Notes under the pieces: model-generated
The model's input: only the letters and a program-made list of their open reading frames with translations
Databases searched by the model: none
What the model was told of the DNA's origin: nothing
Shown here: piece by piece, positions 24,117 through 35,963 of the stretch
How positions within the stretch are numbered: position 1 is the first letter of the stretch
How the letters are laid out: every line of letters begins with the position of its first letter
Position numbers and translations under genes: made by a program
Source: Astropecten irregularis
Lineage: Eukaryota; Echinodermata; Asteroidea; Paxillosida; Astropectinidae
DNA length: 64,000 nucleotides
Reading direction: 5' to 3'
Assembly (NCBI GenBank): GCA_963971285.1
Contig: OZ020249.1
Coordinates: 2,542,001 to 2,606,000, forward strand

Positions 24117-24411
24117 TGCACACGTGGCCCGGCCAGATGACCTCTATTTGACTGATGGCCAGTAAAACCAAAGCAAAATTAATCCTGGGCTGAAGGGATA
24201 ATGGCATTGTCCTCTAAGTCTTCCATGCAATGATAGCTTTATGAATTCCTCTTGGGCACTGCTTTTTCTTTGAATTTTCTTGATTGATTTGCTGTCTTAA
24301 TAATACTACTGCCATCAAAAACCCACTTTGTGTAGGTGTTCATACCTACCCCAGACAATTACTATAATATGTAAATTCCCCTGCGCCTATTTGTTGTTCG
24401 CTGAAAAGACG
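24117..24411 (+). repeat. Left inverted repeat of the second fossil
   Basis: This is the reverse complement of 31801-32095 at roughly 80-90 percent identity by eye. Shared phrases include agatgacctctatttgact and aattaatcctgggctgaag. Confidence 0.8.
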
Positions 24412-26579
24412 TGACCAAGCGCTTAAACTGCTATATTCATCTTTCTTTTCTCAGCAGCGTTAGGAAATGGAAGCATCTTTCCTTAACTCTTTCAAATTTT
24501 GAGTCCTGTTTCTTTGTTACACATTTCTGTGCCGACTTGATAACCATTTTTCCCTTTGGACATAAGTATTCAACCTTATGCCAACTGCTTGTCAATGAAA
24601 CAGTGTCTATTCCGTGTATTTTTGTTGGTTTCATTTTGTGTGTGTATCCTACATGTACTATCTCCACCAACGTCAAAATATGTCAAAACATGTACTATCA
24701 AGAGGACTCCGGGCATAAAGTATACCCCTCCACCGACTCTGTGCTTATGACCCGATGTATAAAGGCCTTAACTGTCAATGCAGGAATGGACATATAGTCC
24801 GTGGGCCGTGAGGCCAAATTCGCTTTAGTTTTTGAGTTACGTGACCATCATCACCGAATTTGTTCCCATTCGGCATGGATGTTGATCTGACATTACTGAA
24901 CAAGAATTGATTTGTTCCCACGTCCAATTTGTGTTCACTAAAGAGAAATTTGCGATAGAAAATCGTCAAATTTTACGTACAGAAAAAACATAAGAATAAA
25001 CAGCGCCCTCAATCGGTAGAAAATAATTATCTACATAATAAAACTATAGGAACTGCATACCCGTGCTAATTTTATTCCCGATGTAAAATCCTTTACATGG
25101 TTGGAAACTGATCAAACGCAACGTAATTATTTCTAGGGACATTTTATTTGTCGTTTTAATTATGGGAAAATTAGGTGAATGGTGGATGGAAAATATGACA
25201 CATGTTTTTGAAGATGTTTCTCCCAGAACATTTCTAAATGATGAGGAAGTAATAAACTGCTGCAAATTGCTCATCAACCAAAATAAGAGCCTAAAATAAT
25301 CACGGACCGAGTTGACCTGAAACTTTCTTGGGAATGCCTGACGAGTTAATCTAAATAAAATTACAATAAAAATATTTGATGACAAAGAAAACAAAACAAT
25401 TATCACAATGAAGTTGAGGCTTCAATATAGTTGCATACATGACTTTATTCCCACAAAGGAATCTTTATTTCAAGCCACACACACTGTATGATCTCACATG
25501 ATTTTGCTGTTCAAATATTTTGGTCCAAAATGCTTATTATAAGATGTATATTTCTTTTTTGGAAACACTAACGGAAATATCTTGTCACGCATGATCAAAT
25601 CTACAGTATTCTTTATATTTTATAAGAAAAGAATTGACTAAGTTTTTCAATAATAATTATTTTCTTGAGACTCAGATGGCCGATTAAGCTTAACCTTTCA
25701 CAGGGGTATCATTTCATGTGTACCCATGATGGATCAGACAGTGAAAGTGACAGTGTGAAGTGTAAGTTCATGTACTCTTCTTTACCCTTTGCAATAATAT
25801 ATTTTACTTTTCACCCTACATGCAGCTCATTGCAAAAGCACACATAGCCAATGTATCCTAAGAAAATGTATTATTTGGAGTATATTTAGTGTTATGAGCA
25901 AGATAATGTTATTATCATAATTGTTTATAATATACATTTTTAACATACTTCGTTGGAATTTCAGTCATATTTTCAGTTTTTATTTAATTATTAATCATAA
26001 ATGCAATGTTTGTTTAGTGTTAAAGACTATTGTATGGAGCCCATCACAAAATGAAGCGGTGAAATCTCTGTTTTCGGAACAAATTTTAAGTCATAATAAT
26101 AATTGAACCAAATGCTATAAATTGTACAAGACAGTGTAGGGCCCGTCTTTTGTGTAAGACCTTTGTTTTGCATAATGAATTATCATTGTTCGTGGTGGAA
26201 ATTCTACATTTCAAAACAAAACAGTCATTAGAATAATTTCCCAGTGTTTTAAAAACCGACTCTCATACATATATATATATATTGCGACAGCAGTTTGTTG
26301 GGAGCAACATCTTCAGAAACATGTGTCATATTTTCCATTCAGGCATTCACCTAACTATGTTTTAATTAAAACGACAATTAAAATGTACCTAGAAATAATT
26401 ACGTTGAAGTTTGATCAGTTTCCAATCATGTAAAGGGTTTTACATCGGGAATAAAATTAGCACGGGTATGCAGTTCCAATAGTATTGTTATGTAGATATA
26501 ATAAAGTAAGCTTGCGGATACACCATGTATGATCTCTTTTTTTATGAAAGTGTGGTTCTGAAAAGAACCGGTGAGAGTA

Positions 26580-26625
26580 ATGATCTCGACGTTCCGGCCA
26601 GTGTACTCTGGCCGTCCTCAGGAGA
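26580..26625 (-). ncRNA. Hammerhead-like ribozyme motif in the Penelope element
   Basis: Reading the - strand, the core CTGAGGA is followed by a 6-base stem, CGGCCA and TGGCCG, around an 8-base loop. Then come GAA, CG and TC, followed by GAGA, which pairs with the TCTC just before the core to form stem I. This is the type I minimal hammerhead layout known from Penelope-like elements, with a stem III of about two pairs. It is one A short of the usual GAAA, so activity is doubtful. Confidence 0.45.
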
Positions 26626-26820
26626 GTGAGTGCCGTGAAGCGAGAAGAGAGCTGTTTATAAAGGCGTTGTCAGGATTCTGGGTGTGTGTACTCAGGTGTG
26701 GTAAGGCGGGAACTGTGGTTCGGGTATAGGAGACCCTAGCCAAGGTGAATTGGGGGGATGAGATGAAGTAACTAAACTGTGTGAGGGAAAGGGGGGAGGG
26801 GGTTTCGGGTATAGAGGACC

Positions 26821-28514
26821 CTACTTCCCGGGTGTGATAGTGTTGAGAAGTGGGCGCCAGATGTCGCTGAGCTTGAAACCCACGTCTTGGGGGACGGTGT
26901 TGTTCTTGAAGATCTCAATAGCTTCCCGGATCCTTCGGGGAAACCAGTTGTTGATGGGGGTGATCAGTTCGGCGTTGTCCCATTTGATGTGGTGGTCTGA
27001 TGAGTATAGGCGTGATTGACTTTGGCGGATTTGTCGTAGTCGCCCCGGCGGCCGTGGGCCCGGTGTTCCTTTATTCTGGTTGGTAGGTTGCGTCCTGTTT
27101 CCCCGATGTAGACTTTGCCGCATTCACAAGGAATGCGGTATACCCCTGGTTGGCTGCTGGGTGGGCGCTTGTCTTTGTGGGTGTGTAGTGTAGCTTGAAG
27201 TTTGTTGGGTGCTGAGTGGAAGACCCGGATGTTGCATGACTGGAGGATCTTGCGAAGCTGATGGGAGGTGGGGCCTAGATAGGGGAGGCAAACAGTGGCG
27301 GTAGGTGGATTGGCTTCGGGTATAGGAGACCCTAACACCTTGGGGCGGGGATCTCGGAGGTCGATGTTCTTGTGATGGTAGCCATTGAGGATGAGGGCGC
27401 TCTTGATGTGATGTAGTTCTTGTGGGAGATGGTCATCGTGGCATGTGTGATATGCCCGTCTGACGAGGGTCCGGTTGATAGATGACTTGATGGCAGGGTG
27501 ATGGAACGAACGCTGGTTGAGGTACCGGTCTGTGTGGGTGGGTTTCCGATGGACGCTGTGCTTGAGGGTACCGTCAAGGTTCCTTGAGAGCTGGACGTCA
27601 AGGAAGGAGAGTTGGCCTGCCTGTTCCTGTTCCATGGTGAACTTGATGGATGGGTGTTGTTGGTTAAGGTAGGTCAAGAACTCCTGTAACCGGTCTTGTC
27701 CGTGGGGCCATATAACGAAAGTGTCGTCAACATAGCGTAGCCAGAGGGAGGGTTTGAAGTCCGCGGTGATGATAGATGATGTTTCAAATTCCTCCATGAA
27801 GATGTTGGCGAGGGCTGGGGATATAGGAGATCCCATGGCCGTGCCTGAGGTCTGCTCGTAGAACTTGCCTTGGAATTGGAAATAGTTGGATGATACGCAG
27901 AGGTGAATCAGGTCGGCAATCTGGTCAGGTGATAGGTTGGTGCGATCAGCAAGAGATGGGTCTGTGTCCAGGCGTTGCTTGGTGATGTAGCACGCCTCAT
28001 CCGAAGGAACGTTGGTGAATAGCGAGACCACATCAAAGCTAACCATCACGTCGGTGGGCTGTAGTACTAGGTTCTTGGTAAGATCGATGAACTGGTTGGA
28101 ATTGGCAATGTGATGTGGAGTGTTGCCTACAAGTGGTTGGAGGATGCTGGCAAGGAGGCGGGCAGTCTCGTAGGTGGGGGATCCTCTGGAGGAGACAATG
28201 GGCCGGAGTGGGACATCTATCTTGTGTATCTTTGGTTGGCCAAAGAATCTTGGGCAGGATGAGGATGATGGGCGGAGGCGGCGGTACAGTGCTATCGGGA
28301 TGGAGTCTGATCGTTGGAGGGAGAGGAGCTTGCTGGCGATGCGCTTCTCGATCCGTTGAGTTGGGTCCTTGGGTAGAGGGTTGTAGGAGCCAGAGGAGAG
28401 GATTTCATGGACCTTCTCAGTGTATGATGATCGGTCCATGACCATGGCCGGAACGTCGAGATCATTACTCTCACCGGTTCTTTTCAGAACCACACTTTCA
28501 TAAAAAGAGATCAT
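26821..28514 (-). pseudogene. Penelope-like RT-endonuclease
   Basis: The main frame starts at ATG 28514 and gives about 516 codons, the last few probably out of frame. The reverse transcriptase shows FFGQPKIHK, PLRPIVSS, SFDVVSLFTNVP, GTAMGSPISPALANIFMEE and the catalytic YVDDTFV, all characteristic of Penelope-like elements and telomerase relatives. The C-terminal GIY-YIG nuclease begins GVYRIPCECGKVYIGETGR. The remaining nuclease sequence (WDNAELI, FPRRIREAIEI) continues to about 26821 in another frame, so the copy is probably inactive by one break. The enzyme would copy its RNA into nicked DNA. Confidence 0.85.
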
Positions 28515-28809
28515 ACATGGTGTATCAGCAAGCTTACTTTATTACATTCTCCCGCCATGCAAAGCTTCAAATCACAGTTATGTAGATAATTACTTTCTAC
28601 CGGTTGAGGGCGCTGTTTATTCTTATGTTTTTTCTGTACGTAAAATTTGACGATTTTCTATCGCAAATTTCTCTTTAGTGAACACAAATTGGACGTGGGA
28701 ACAAATCAATTCTTGTTCAGTAATGTCAGATCTACATCCATGCCAAGTGGGAACAAATTCGGTGATGATGGTCACGAAACGAGCGAATAAAAGGCCACGG
28801 CCCACGGAC

Positions 28810-31800
28810 TAATACTCTTGCTTGTCAGTACCACCAGACGAACAAAAGGATTCCTGTCGTTAAGACATGTGTGCTAATGCTACCGTCCCGGCCCATAGTG
28901 GTCAGGGATCAGCAACCCACGTCTATACCAGCTCAACTCCACTGGCAATAGCCTATTACCAACAGTTATCAGCTGTCAATGCCGCATTTTCGCGGGGTCA
29001 GCAGCCGTGACCCAGTGCGATCCTGAGCCATCACCCACCGCTGAGCGGGGAAGGAGACTCCTGCAGAGAGAGTTCAAGAGGTGTGCAGGATTGACAATAC
29101 ATCCCTTGATATTGCCTAAACATACACCGGCCTCACCCAGCATAGCAACCGTACTATTAACCCAAATCCGATTGCTGGGTTCATGGAAACAAGGCAAAGA
29201 AGAACACCATGTGAGAACTGCAACAGCTGCCCCTGGACCAGAGGTTAGCTTCTTCAGCTATAGGTAAACCAGGCATCGACTCCATGTCAGCATAGGCCTC
29301 CGCCAGCTGCCATCGCACTGGACTTAAACCCAATGGACTGGCAGCCATCGTCCCTTTCTCTCACACCAAATAACCACGACAGCAGATGGGAGATAGAAAT
29401 AGACTCGCACCAGTCCAACACGCCTCAGTCACCACAGACTGTCAACCAGAGGAACACCAAGGAACTGACCCATGACGCATCGGCACCTCAGACTTTTACG
29501 TCATCGGACAAAGAGGAGGTAATTATAGCTTTACTACAAGGAGATACAGCCCAGATCCCCGGCCTCCCAGCAACTGCAGTGCCCTAGAAACACCGGGCAT
29601 TTCTTGTTTAAATGACACCCATCAGGTCTGTGAGCATTTGGGCCATCTCTCCAGAGATGGTTCTTGACCAAGGCATGGCAACCCTTCCCAAGAAGGGCAA
29701 CCTCTATACTACTATATTCTGGCCGAAGATCTTAACAAGCGTTTCACGACCCTGGATATCGTGGAGCCAGCCAAAGACAAGATCACAATGTACTCCAGCT
29801 ATACAGCAATCAAGGCAATCTCCCGGGAGATAGGAATGACCAAGCCTGATAGAGTATGTGTCCAACTTTGGGTCATGCCAGGGACATGGGCCTTCATCAC
29901 ACCCCCTGCTTAACTTGGGGGGGGGGGGGGTGGGGGGTGGGGAGTCGGCAATTGCTACACCACATCACCTTCTATGACCCCACTGGTGGTTGTTTACAAT
30001 ACCTCGCAGGACTCGGTCAGGCAGGAGATCATCATGGATGGATGGGTCCTCCCAACTCCGACCCATGGAAGGCATGGATACCCCTTGACTTAATTAGTAC
30101 CTCCCTGCCCAATACAATATAACAATAGACACTAGCACCATGACAGATACCAACACCTGCTGCTGGAGCCTGAGATAAACTCCCTCCCACCCTACTGGTT
30201 CCATCCAACCAGACGAAGGATGGCTTCACATCCAGAAAGAATCTGATGGATGGTGACCCTACATAAACCTCAAGCTAAATCAGGTTTATACGCCCCTAAC
30301 AAAGCAAGGTATGACCTACGACCTTGCAAGTCACCTTTTTCATGGTTCTTCACCATCCATGAGAACTCAAATCCTTACCAACTTAGTCCACGGCTTCACG
30401 TTTTGTAGCACATTTTTTTGTTGCTTTTGTTGCTTGCCCTATGACCTGTGTTGTATTTTTGAGAGTTTATTTTTTATTTCCCACTGGCGCTATTCGTGAG
30501 GAGTATGACCAACCCGCAGGAATACTCACTGAATGATCACTCCCTACTAAACACACACCACTTCACACTCGCATGGCTCGACCTCCTTGGATTGATGGCC
30601 AGCACGACAAATAGGATCCCCTAAAATGCGAACTCCACGAGACCACCTCGGGCCCACCTCCTCTCACGGTTTTGCCTCAAGGCCGACCCTATAATCATGC
30701 TGGTCGAGGTAATTCTGTACTTCCTCCAACACCTACGCTGGTGGTCGAAAGAGGACCACCTGATATCCAGCCTCCCACTCTCAACAGCCAAAACCCAAGG
30801 AAGTTATTACAACAGATGCATCACTCATTGGGCGGGCCGCATCGCTTCCCCCGTGCCAAACAGCCAGAGAATGAGACACTGCCTTCCGTAATACTACAGG
30901 CCGTTTTCAATGGCCTGCGAATATCGATTGTGGTGGCGTACATCTCCCGCAGTTGCGTCTAATGACGGGATAGATCCTGTAACATACGAGGGATAATGCA
31001 ATGGTGGATGCACCCTTTAGTCCTCTAACAGAATGCACCCTACACTTGGGTATTGCAAGCACCCTCCAAGATAGAACATGAGCAATGTCAGGTCCTTTTG
31101 GTCGCCCCAAACTGACCACACCAACCCCCGTTCCCAAGGTAAGTATTACAACAGCCAGTAATGGCAACAGCTGGACACCCTCCACCACCCCTGACCATGG
31201 ATCCTACATCTAGCACCTTGAGACCAACACCTAACATGTTAATCATCACATCCCTCACTTGGCTGCCTGGCCCAAACCGATGACTTCAAGGGAAGCTACT
31301 CAGTTTCTCATCCCTACTGCAAAGCCTCACCAGCCAGCACAAAAAGACAGCATTGCCAACTGCAAGGTGTCAGCCATCATGTCTGTATAAAGCCCAGACT
31401 TGCCGTCAAACAAACTTAACCATACGTAAGGCCCCCATGATTTCAGGGGCAATGCCCACATCCTGGTCCTATTTCCATGGACCCTCAGCCGCAGATATAT
31501 GTACATGTGTCATGTGTGTACATAGATATATGCGAGGCAGTGCGCTGGAAATGCCCTAAGACCCACTCAGAGGACCGGTGCTACTTTGCGTATTGTACAA
31601 ACCGTCTGGGGTTAGGTTGAATGCAGTAGACTCTCCCCACCTGTTGCGGCTTGAGTCGACTATTTCATGCCTACCCTAGACATGTGCCACCTACCCGTCC
31701 TTCCCCACTCTTGGACATGAGCTTCCCCTGTTTCAAAAAGGACAAATATGGTGGCTATATCTGTATGAATTGTGGGAGGTCAGTGTGCACCACGGTTCCC
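28810..31800 (+). other. Decayed internal region of the second DIRS-like fossil
   Basis: This is coding-like but broken sequence, with a GC content above that of the flanks. The segment near 29333-29587 is a gag-like candidate rich in Ser, Thr and Gln. Around 30730-30840 an RNase H-like remnant can be made out. Similar blocks occur at 16490-17785. A poly-G run lies near 29920. No intact gene is present. Confidence 0.45.
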
Positions 31801-32095
31801 AGTCTTTACAGCGAATAATACATAGGTGCAGGGGAACTTGCATATTGTAGTAACCGTCTGGGGTAGGTATATATGAACACCCACACAAGGTGGGTTGACA
31901 TTTTTAATGGCAGTAGCATTATTAAGACAGCAAATCAATCAAGAAAATTCAAAGTAAAAGCAGTGCCCAAGAGGAATTCATAAAGCTATCATTGCACGGA
32001 AGAGGAAAAAGCCATTAACCCCTTCAGCCCAGGATTAATTTTGCTATGGTTTTACTGGCCACCAGTCAAATAGAGGTCATCTGGCCATGTGTGCA
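31801..32095 (-). repeat. Right inverted repeat of the second fossil
   Basis: This is the inverted partner of 24117-24411. A short direct copy of part of it (accgtctgggg with flanks) also occurs at about 31600-31615. Confidence 0.8.
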
Positions 32096-32225
32096 GGGAG
32101 CTCAATGTAAATAATGGTTGAATACCGCTGGACGAATTCCAGGTGGTTGTAATGGGTGTTCAGAGCTCACATGGTCTGCTTAAAAATGTTGATCTATTTC
32201 AAATGCAAATCAAGGGATTTAATGT

Positions 32226-32329
32226 ACCACAATGAGCACATTTTAGGGACATTAAAGATTCATTGAACCTCTTGTTCCAACAAGAGGTTCAATGAATCTT
32301 TAATGTCCCTAAAATGTGCTCATTGTGGT
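32226..32329. repeat. 104-base near-perfect palindrome
   Basis: Two exact 51-base arms are separated only by cc at 32277-32278. Outside it, shorter inverted pairs (atgcaaatcaaggga with tcccttgatttgcat, and aggcatgcaactt with aagttgcatgcct) enclose 32200-32506. The hairpin therefore sits within a larger foldback element. Confidence 0.85.
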
Positions 32330-32509
32330 TTATTCAGGCATGCAACTTGGACTTTCCAACAAAAGAGAAAAATTCCAATCTTTATCATACTTCGTACAGT
32401 GTTTTTCACTTTTCAATGGCACAAGAGTGAAGTGAAAAAAGAGGAAATCAGCTGATCCAAGGAAAAGTTGCATGCCTGTATATTAATCCCTTGATTTGCA
32501 TCTGGAGAC

Positions 32510-33138
32510 AGTACCCTTGTTCAATGTATTTTGATGGAAATAATAGAGCAATCATGAATATTCTCACACCAGAGTTACGATATGAAGTTGGAGCAAACAT
32601 GGCTGGTAATGCGAATGTATTAGCCAGCCATGCCATGCATTACTGTCAGCCATGTGAATACCTGGCTGACAGTATTGCTGGGTCAAAACCAGCCAACTCT
32701 AAAGGCACCTTTCCATGTGTGCGTTTTTTCGTCAGCTGCATTGCGTGTGCGTTAAAATGTCCCATTCCCAACGGACACGCACGTATGGAAAGGGTCGCTA
32801 GTTTATTTTTTATGATGATTTATTTTTTGGCAACGCGATGCACACGCATACGCAAGGGATGAAAAAACGTGCATTATGGAAAGGTGCCTTTATAACACTC
32901 TGTAGATTCAAAGAGCCTGCAGCTCATACTTTTCAACTTATTGACTTTCATTTACAGTGGGTTTCTGTTGTGTTAGTAATATTTTGTTTGAGGATTAATT
33001 TGTTCTGTACATAGTAAAACAATTTTAAAATGAAGGTATTGTGTAAATAGGCAGATGTATGTATGGGGTAGGGTTTTTTATGTGCATAATTTAGATTCAA
33101 TCCTTTGGTTTTAAATCGTTGTCTTTAATAGTCCAAGG
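32510..33138. other. Stretch with no recognisable gene
   Basis: This stretch is AT-rich. A short inverted pair, aaaggcacctttccat (32701-32716) against atggaaaggtgcctt (32876-32890), encloses about 190 bases and is probably another small foldback element. No exon was seen. Confidence 0.5.
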
Positions 33139-33623
33139 ATCAAAAAAAGTTCTTCAACTAAAGTTTGAGGGATGATATCTTTTTTGTTACTGATCTATGA
33201 TCGGTGAAACTGGTATCATTGGAAAGCTTAATTATTCCTCTTTACAATGATGTGCCATCTGTTGTGATTATGTAATCATGGAATGTGCATTTCTCCTGAA
33301 TATAGGGCAAAGTCAGAAGTGAAATGTCGCAAAATGCATTGTGAAAACACCATATGTGGACTTTCACGCATCAACACCATTCAAACACACTCCATCTTTA
33401 AAACGATTGGGAATTCACTACTGAAAATAACAAATTTTGCAACATTTCATTTTTGACATTGCCGCATATTTATCAGGACTGTGCATTCCATGATTACATA
33501 AGCATAACGAATGACACATTGTAAAAATGAATAATCACATTTTCCAATGATACCATTCACATATGATGATGGAGCAATAAGAAATTTATTACCCCCTCAA
33601 ACTTGAGTTGCAGAACTTTTTTG
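33139..33623. mobile_element. Foldback MITE, about 485 bp
   Basis: Arms of about 200 bases are inverted relative to each other. The ends read caaaaaagttcttcaacta and its counterpart ttgagttgcagaactttttt, and the inner phrase cattccatgattacata matches tatgtaatcatggaatg. A loose third copy of the terminus lies at 33873-33915, so the family is repeated locally. There is no coding capacity. Confidence 0.7.
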
Positions 33624-33955
33624 AGTTTATAAAAAAATAGATATACATTAGGAATCAAAATCACAATGATTCCTATATTTGAAGTCCAAACTGATACTCG
33701 GGACAAACAATTTTAGGTTTGACATTGAATTTGTTTGAGATTTGGAATATGGAATAAAACCTGGCTTAATATTTTGACATTTGTGTACCGGTATGTGTTT
33801 ATCTTTAATATGTTATTATGTTTATGTACTTTGTTTACTATATTAGTTGGGAGATTCAGTAAAAATATACTGCTCCAAAAAAGTTCTGCAACTCAAGTTT
33901 GAGGGATGATATAAACTTGTACTTGGGTCACAACCAGTGTTGTATGACTCGGGGC

Positions 33956-34296
33956 CATAGAGTTAAATAAAAAACTAGAGTGTGCACTCTGCGCGTGTTG
34001 CTCGAACCATGACCAGCGCCATTGCATTAAGGAAACAAGGGAAAACGCGCGCGTCCCGTTTCAAATTGTGCGTACATATTCTTACCCCGGTTCGTGCGCG
34101 CAGCACTGTGCATAAAATATACGTTGCGTCACGCACAGTGCGAGCAGTTCTTCGAGTAACATCCGGGTACCGTTTTTGGACTCTACTGCGGTTGCTCAGT
34201 CACCCCAACTAAAATGGCGGCTGCGCGATGTCAGAGTGCCGAGAGCACGCACATTGAATACGAAGCGCGCACTCTAGTTTTTTATTTAACTCTATG
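33956..34296. mobile_element. hAT-type MITE with 8-bp target duplication
   Basis: The termini catagagttaaataaaaaac and their complement enclose 341 bases. The flanks carry an exact 8-base duplication, ctcggggc (33948-33955 and 34297-34304), the length typical of hAT transposons. The interior is GC-rich and non-coding. Confidence 0.8.
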
Positions 34297-34446
34297 CTCG
34301 GGGCCGGCCTCGGCCTCGTGGGTCCATGACTCGGCCTCCCCCTAGACTAGCAAACAGTCACTCGCGGAGTGAAATTATATGCTCGTGTCTAACTCAGCCT
34401 TGGCCTTGCTCGTAAGAGCCTAATTGGCCTCGGAGACTCATGACAT

Positions 34447-35963
34447 CAGAGAGGGTTAGTACCAGTGTATGGGCAACAAAGAGGGTTAGCTCACGGTGTA
34501 TGGGGTATCGGGGAGGGTTAGTACCAGTGTATGGGGTATCGGGGAGGGCTAGTACTGGTGTATGAGGTATCGGGGAGGGCTAGTACTGGTTTATGAAGTA
34601 TCGGGGAGGGTTAGTACCGGTGTGTGAGGTATCGGGGAGGGTTACTACCGGTGTATGAAGTATCGGGGAGGGTTACTACCGGTGTATGAAGTATCGAGGA
34701 AGGTTAGTACTGGTTTATGAAGTATCGGGGAGGGTTAGTATCAGTGTATGGGGTATCAGGGAGGGTTAGTACCAGTGTATGAGGTATCGGGGAGGGCTAG
34801 TACTGGTGTATGAAGTATTGGGGAGGGTTAGTACTGGTTTATGAAGTATCGGGGAGGGTTAGTACCGGTGTGTGAGGTATCGGGGAGGGTTACTACCGGT
34901 GTATGAGGTATCGGGGAGGGTTGGTATCGGTGTATGAGGTATCGGGGAGGGTTAGTACCGTTGTATGAGGTAACGGGGAGGGTTACTACCGGTGTATGAA
35001 GTATCGGGGAGGGTTAGTATCGGTGTATGGGATATCGGGGAGGGTTAGTACCAGTGTATGAGGTATCGGGGACGGTTGGTACCGGTGTATGAGGTATCGG
35101 GGAGGGTTGGTATCGGTGTATGAGGTATCGGGGAGGGTTAGTACCGGTGTATGGGGTATCGGGGAGGGTTAGTACCGTTGTATGAGGTAACGGGGAGGGT
35201 TACTACCGGTGTATGGGGTATCGGGGAGGGTTAGTACCAGTGTATGGGGTATCGGGAAGGGTTAGTACCGGTGTATGAGGTATCGGGGAGGTTTAGTACC
35301 GGTGTATGGGATATCGGGGAGGGTTAGTGTCAGTGTATGAAGTATCGAGGAGGGTTAGTACTGGTGTATGAAGTATCAGGGAGGATTAGTATCGGTGTAT
35401 GAGGTATCGGGGAGGGTTAGTATCAGTGTATGAGGTATCAGGGAGGGTTAGTACCAGTGTATGGGGTATCGGGGAGGATTAGTACCGGTGTATGGGGTAT
35501 CGGGGAGGGTTAGTACCGGTGTATGAGGTATCGGGGAGGGTTAGTACCGGTGTATGGGGTATCGGGGAGGGTTAGTACCGGTGTATGGGGTATCGGGGAG
35601 GGATAGTATCAGTGTATGGGGTATCGGGGAGGGTTAGTACCGGTGTATGAGGTATCGGGGAGGGTTAGTATCAGTGTATGGGGTATCGGGGAGGGTTAGT
35701 ACCGGTGTATGAGGTATCGGGGAGGGTTAGTATCAGTGTATGGGGTATCGGGGAGGGTTAGTACCGGTGTATGAGGTATCAGGGAGGGTTAGTACCAGTG
35801 TATGGGGTATTGGGGAGGGTTAGTACCGGTGTATGAGGTATCGGGGAGGGTTAGTATCAGTGTATGAGGTATCGGGGAGGGTTAGTACCAGTGTATGGGG
35901 TATTGGGGAGGGTTAGTATCAGTGTATGAGGTATCGGGGAGGGTTAGTATCAGTGTATGAGGC
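34447..35963. repeat. 31-bp minisatellite
   Basis: About 49 copies of a 31-base unit (tatcggggagggttagtacc plus ggtgtatgagg) are present, with point variants such as atcagtg or accagtg and ggggtatc or gaggtatc. Some pairs of variants alternate toward the right end, pointing to two-unit duplication. No long coding frame is kept. Confidence 0.9.

Larger units (their letters stand above)
26499..28576 (-). mobile_element. Penelope-like element, near full length
   Basis: This - strand element of about 2.1 kb is flanked by a 12-base target duplication, gttatgtagata (26487-26498 and 28577-28588). It encodes one protein with reverse transcriptase and GIY-YIG endonuclease. Its two ends carry an inverted copy of about 90 bases, covering taagcttgc through ggttctgaaaagaacc and aacgtc, a common Penelope feature. 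A hammerhead-like motif lies in the 3' part. It looks almost whole with about one coding break, and is the youngest insertion in this nest. Confidence 0.85.
24797..28809. mobile_element. TA-flanked long-arm inverted-repeat element
   Basis: The left arm (24797 to about 25230) is mirrored at the right in two pieces, 26290-26498 and 28577-28809, separated by the Penelope-like insertion. The termini read GTCCGTGGGCCGTG and sit between TA dinucleotides (24795-24796 and 28810-28811). The roughly 1-kb centre (25230-26290) has no transposase. One arm shows the empty Penelope site (gaaaataattatctacataa), confirming the order of events. It is a non-autonomous DNA transposon, probably mobilised by a TA-targeting enzyme. 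Confidence 0.75.
24117..32095 (+). mobile_element. Probable DIRS-like retroelement (fossil) hosting nested insertions
   Basis: Inverted repeats of about 295 bases (24117-24411 and 31801-32095) bound an 8-kb stretch. Between 28830 and 31700 lie decayed gag- and polymerase-like remnants, including an RNase H-like segment near 30790-30840. A partial extra copy of terminal-repeat sequence at about 31585-31625 may be a remnant internal complementary region. A TA-flanked DNA element (24797-28809) has jumped into the left part. The fossil has many breaks and looks old. The bounding repeats could instead belong to a separate DNA transposon; DIRS is preferred because of the coding remnants. Confidence 0.5.

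Noticed and set aside
28115-28441. + strand frames across the Penelope region
   Set aside because: They are antisense shadows of the reverse transcriptase frame.
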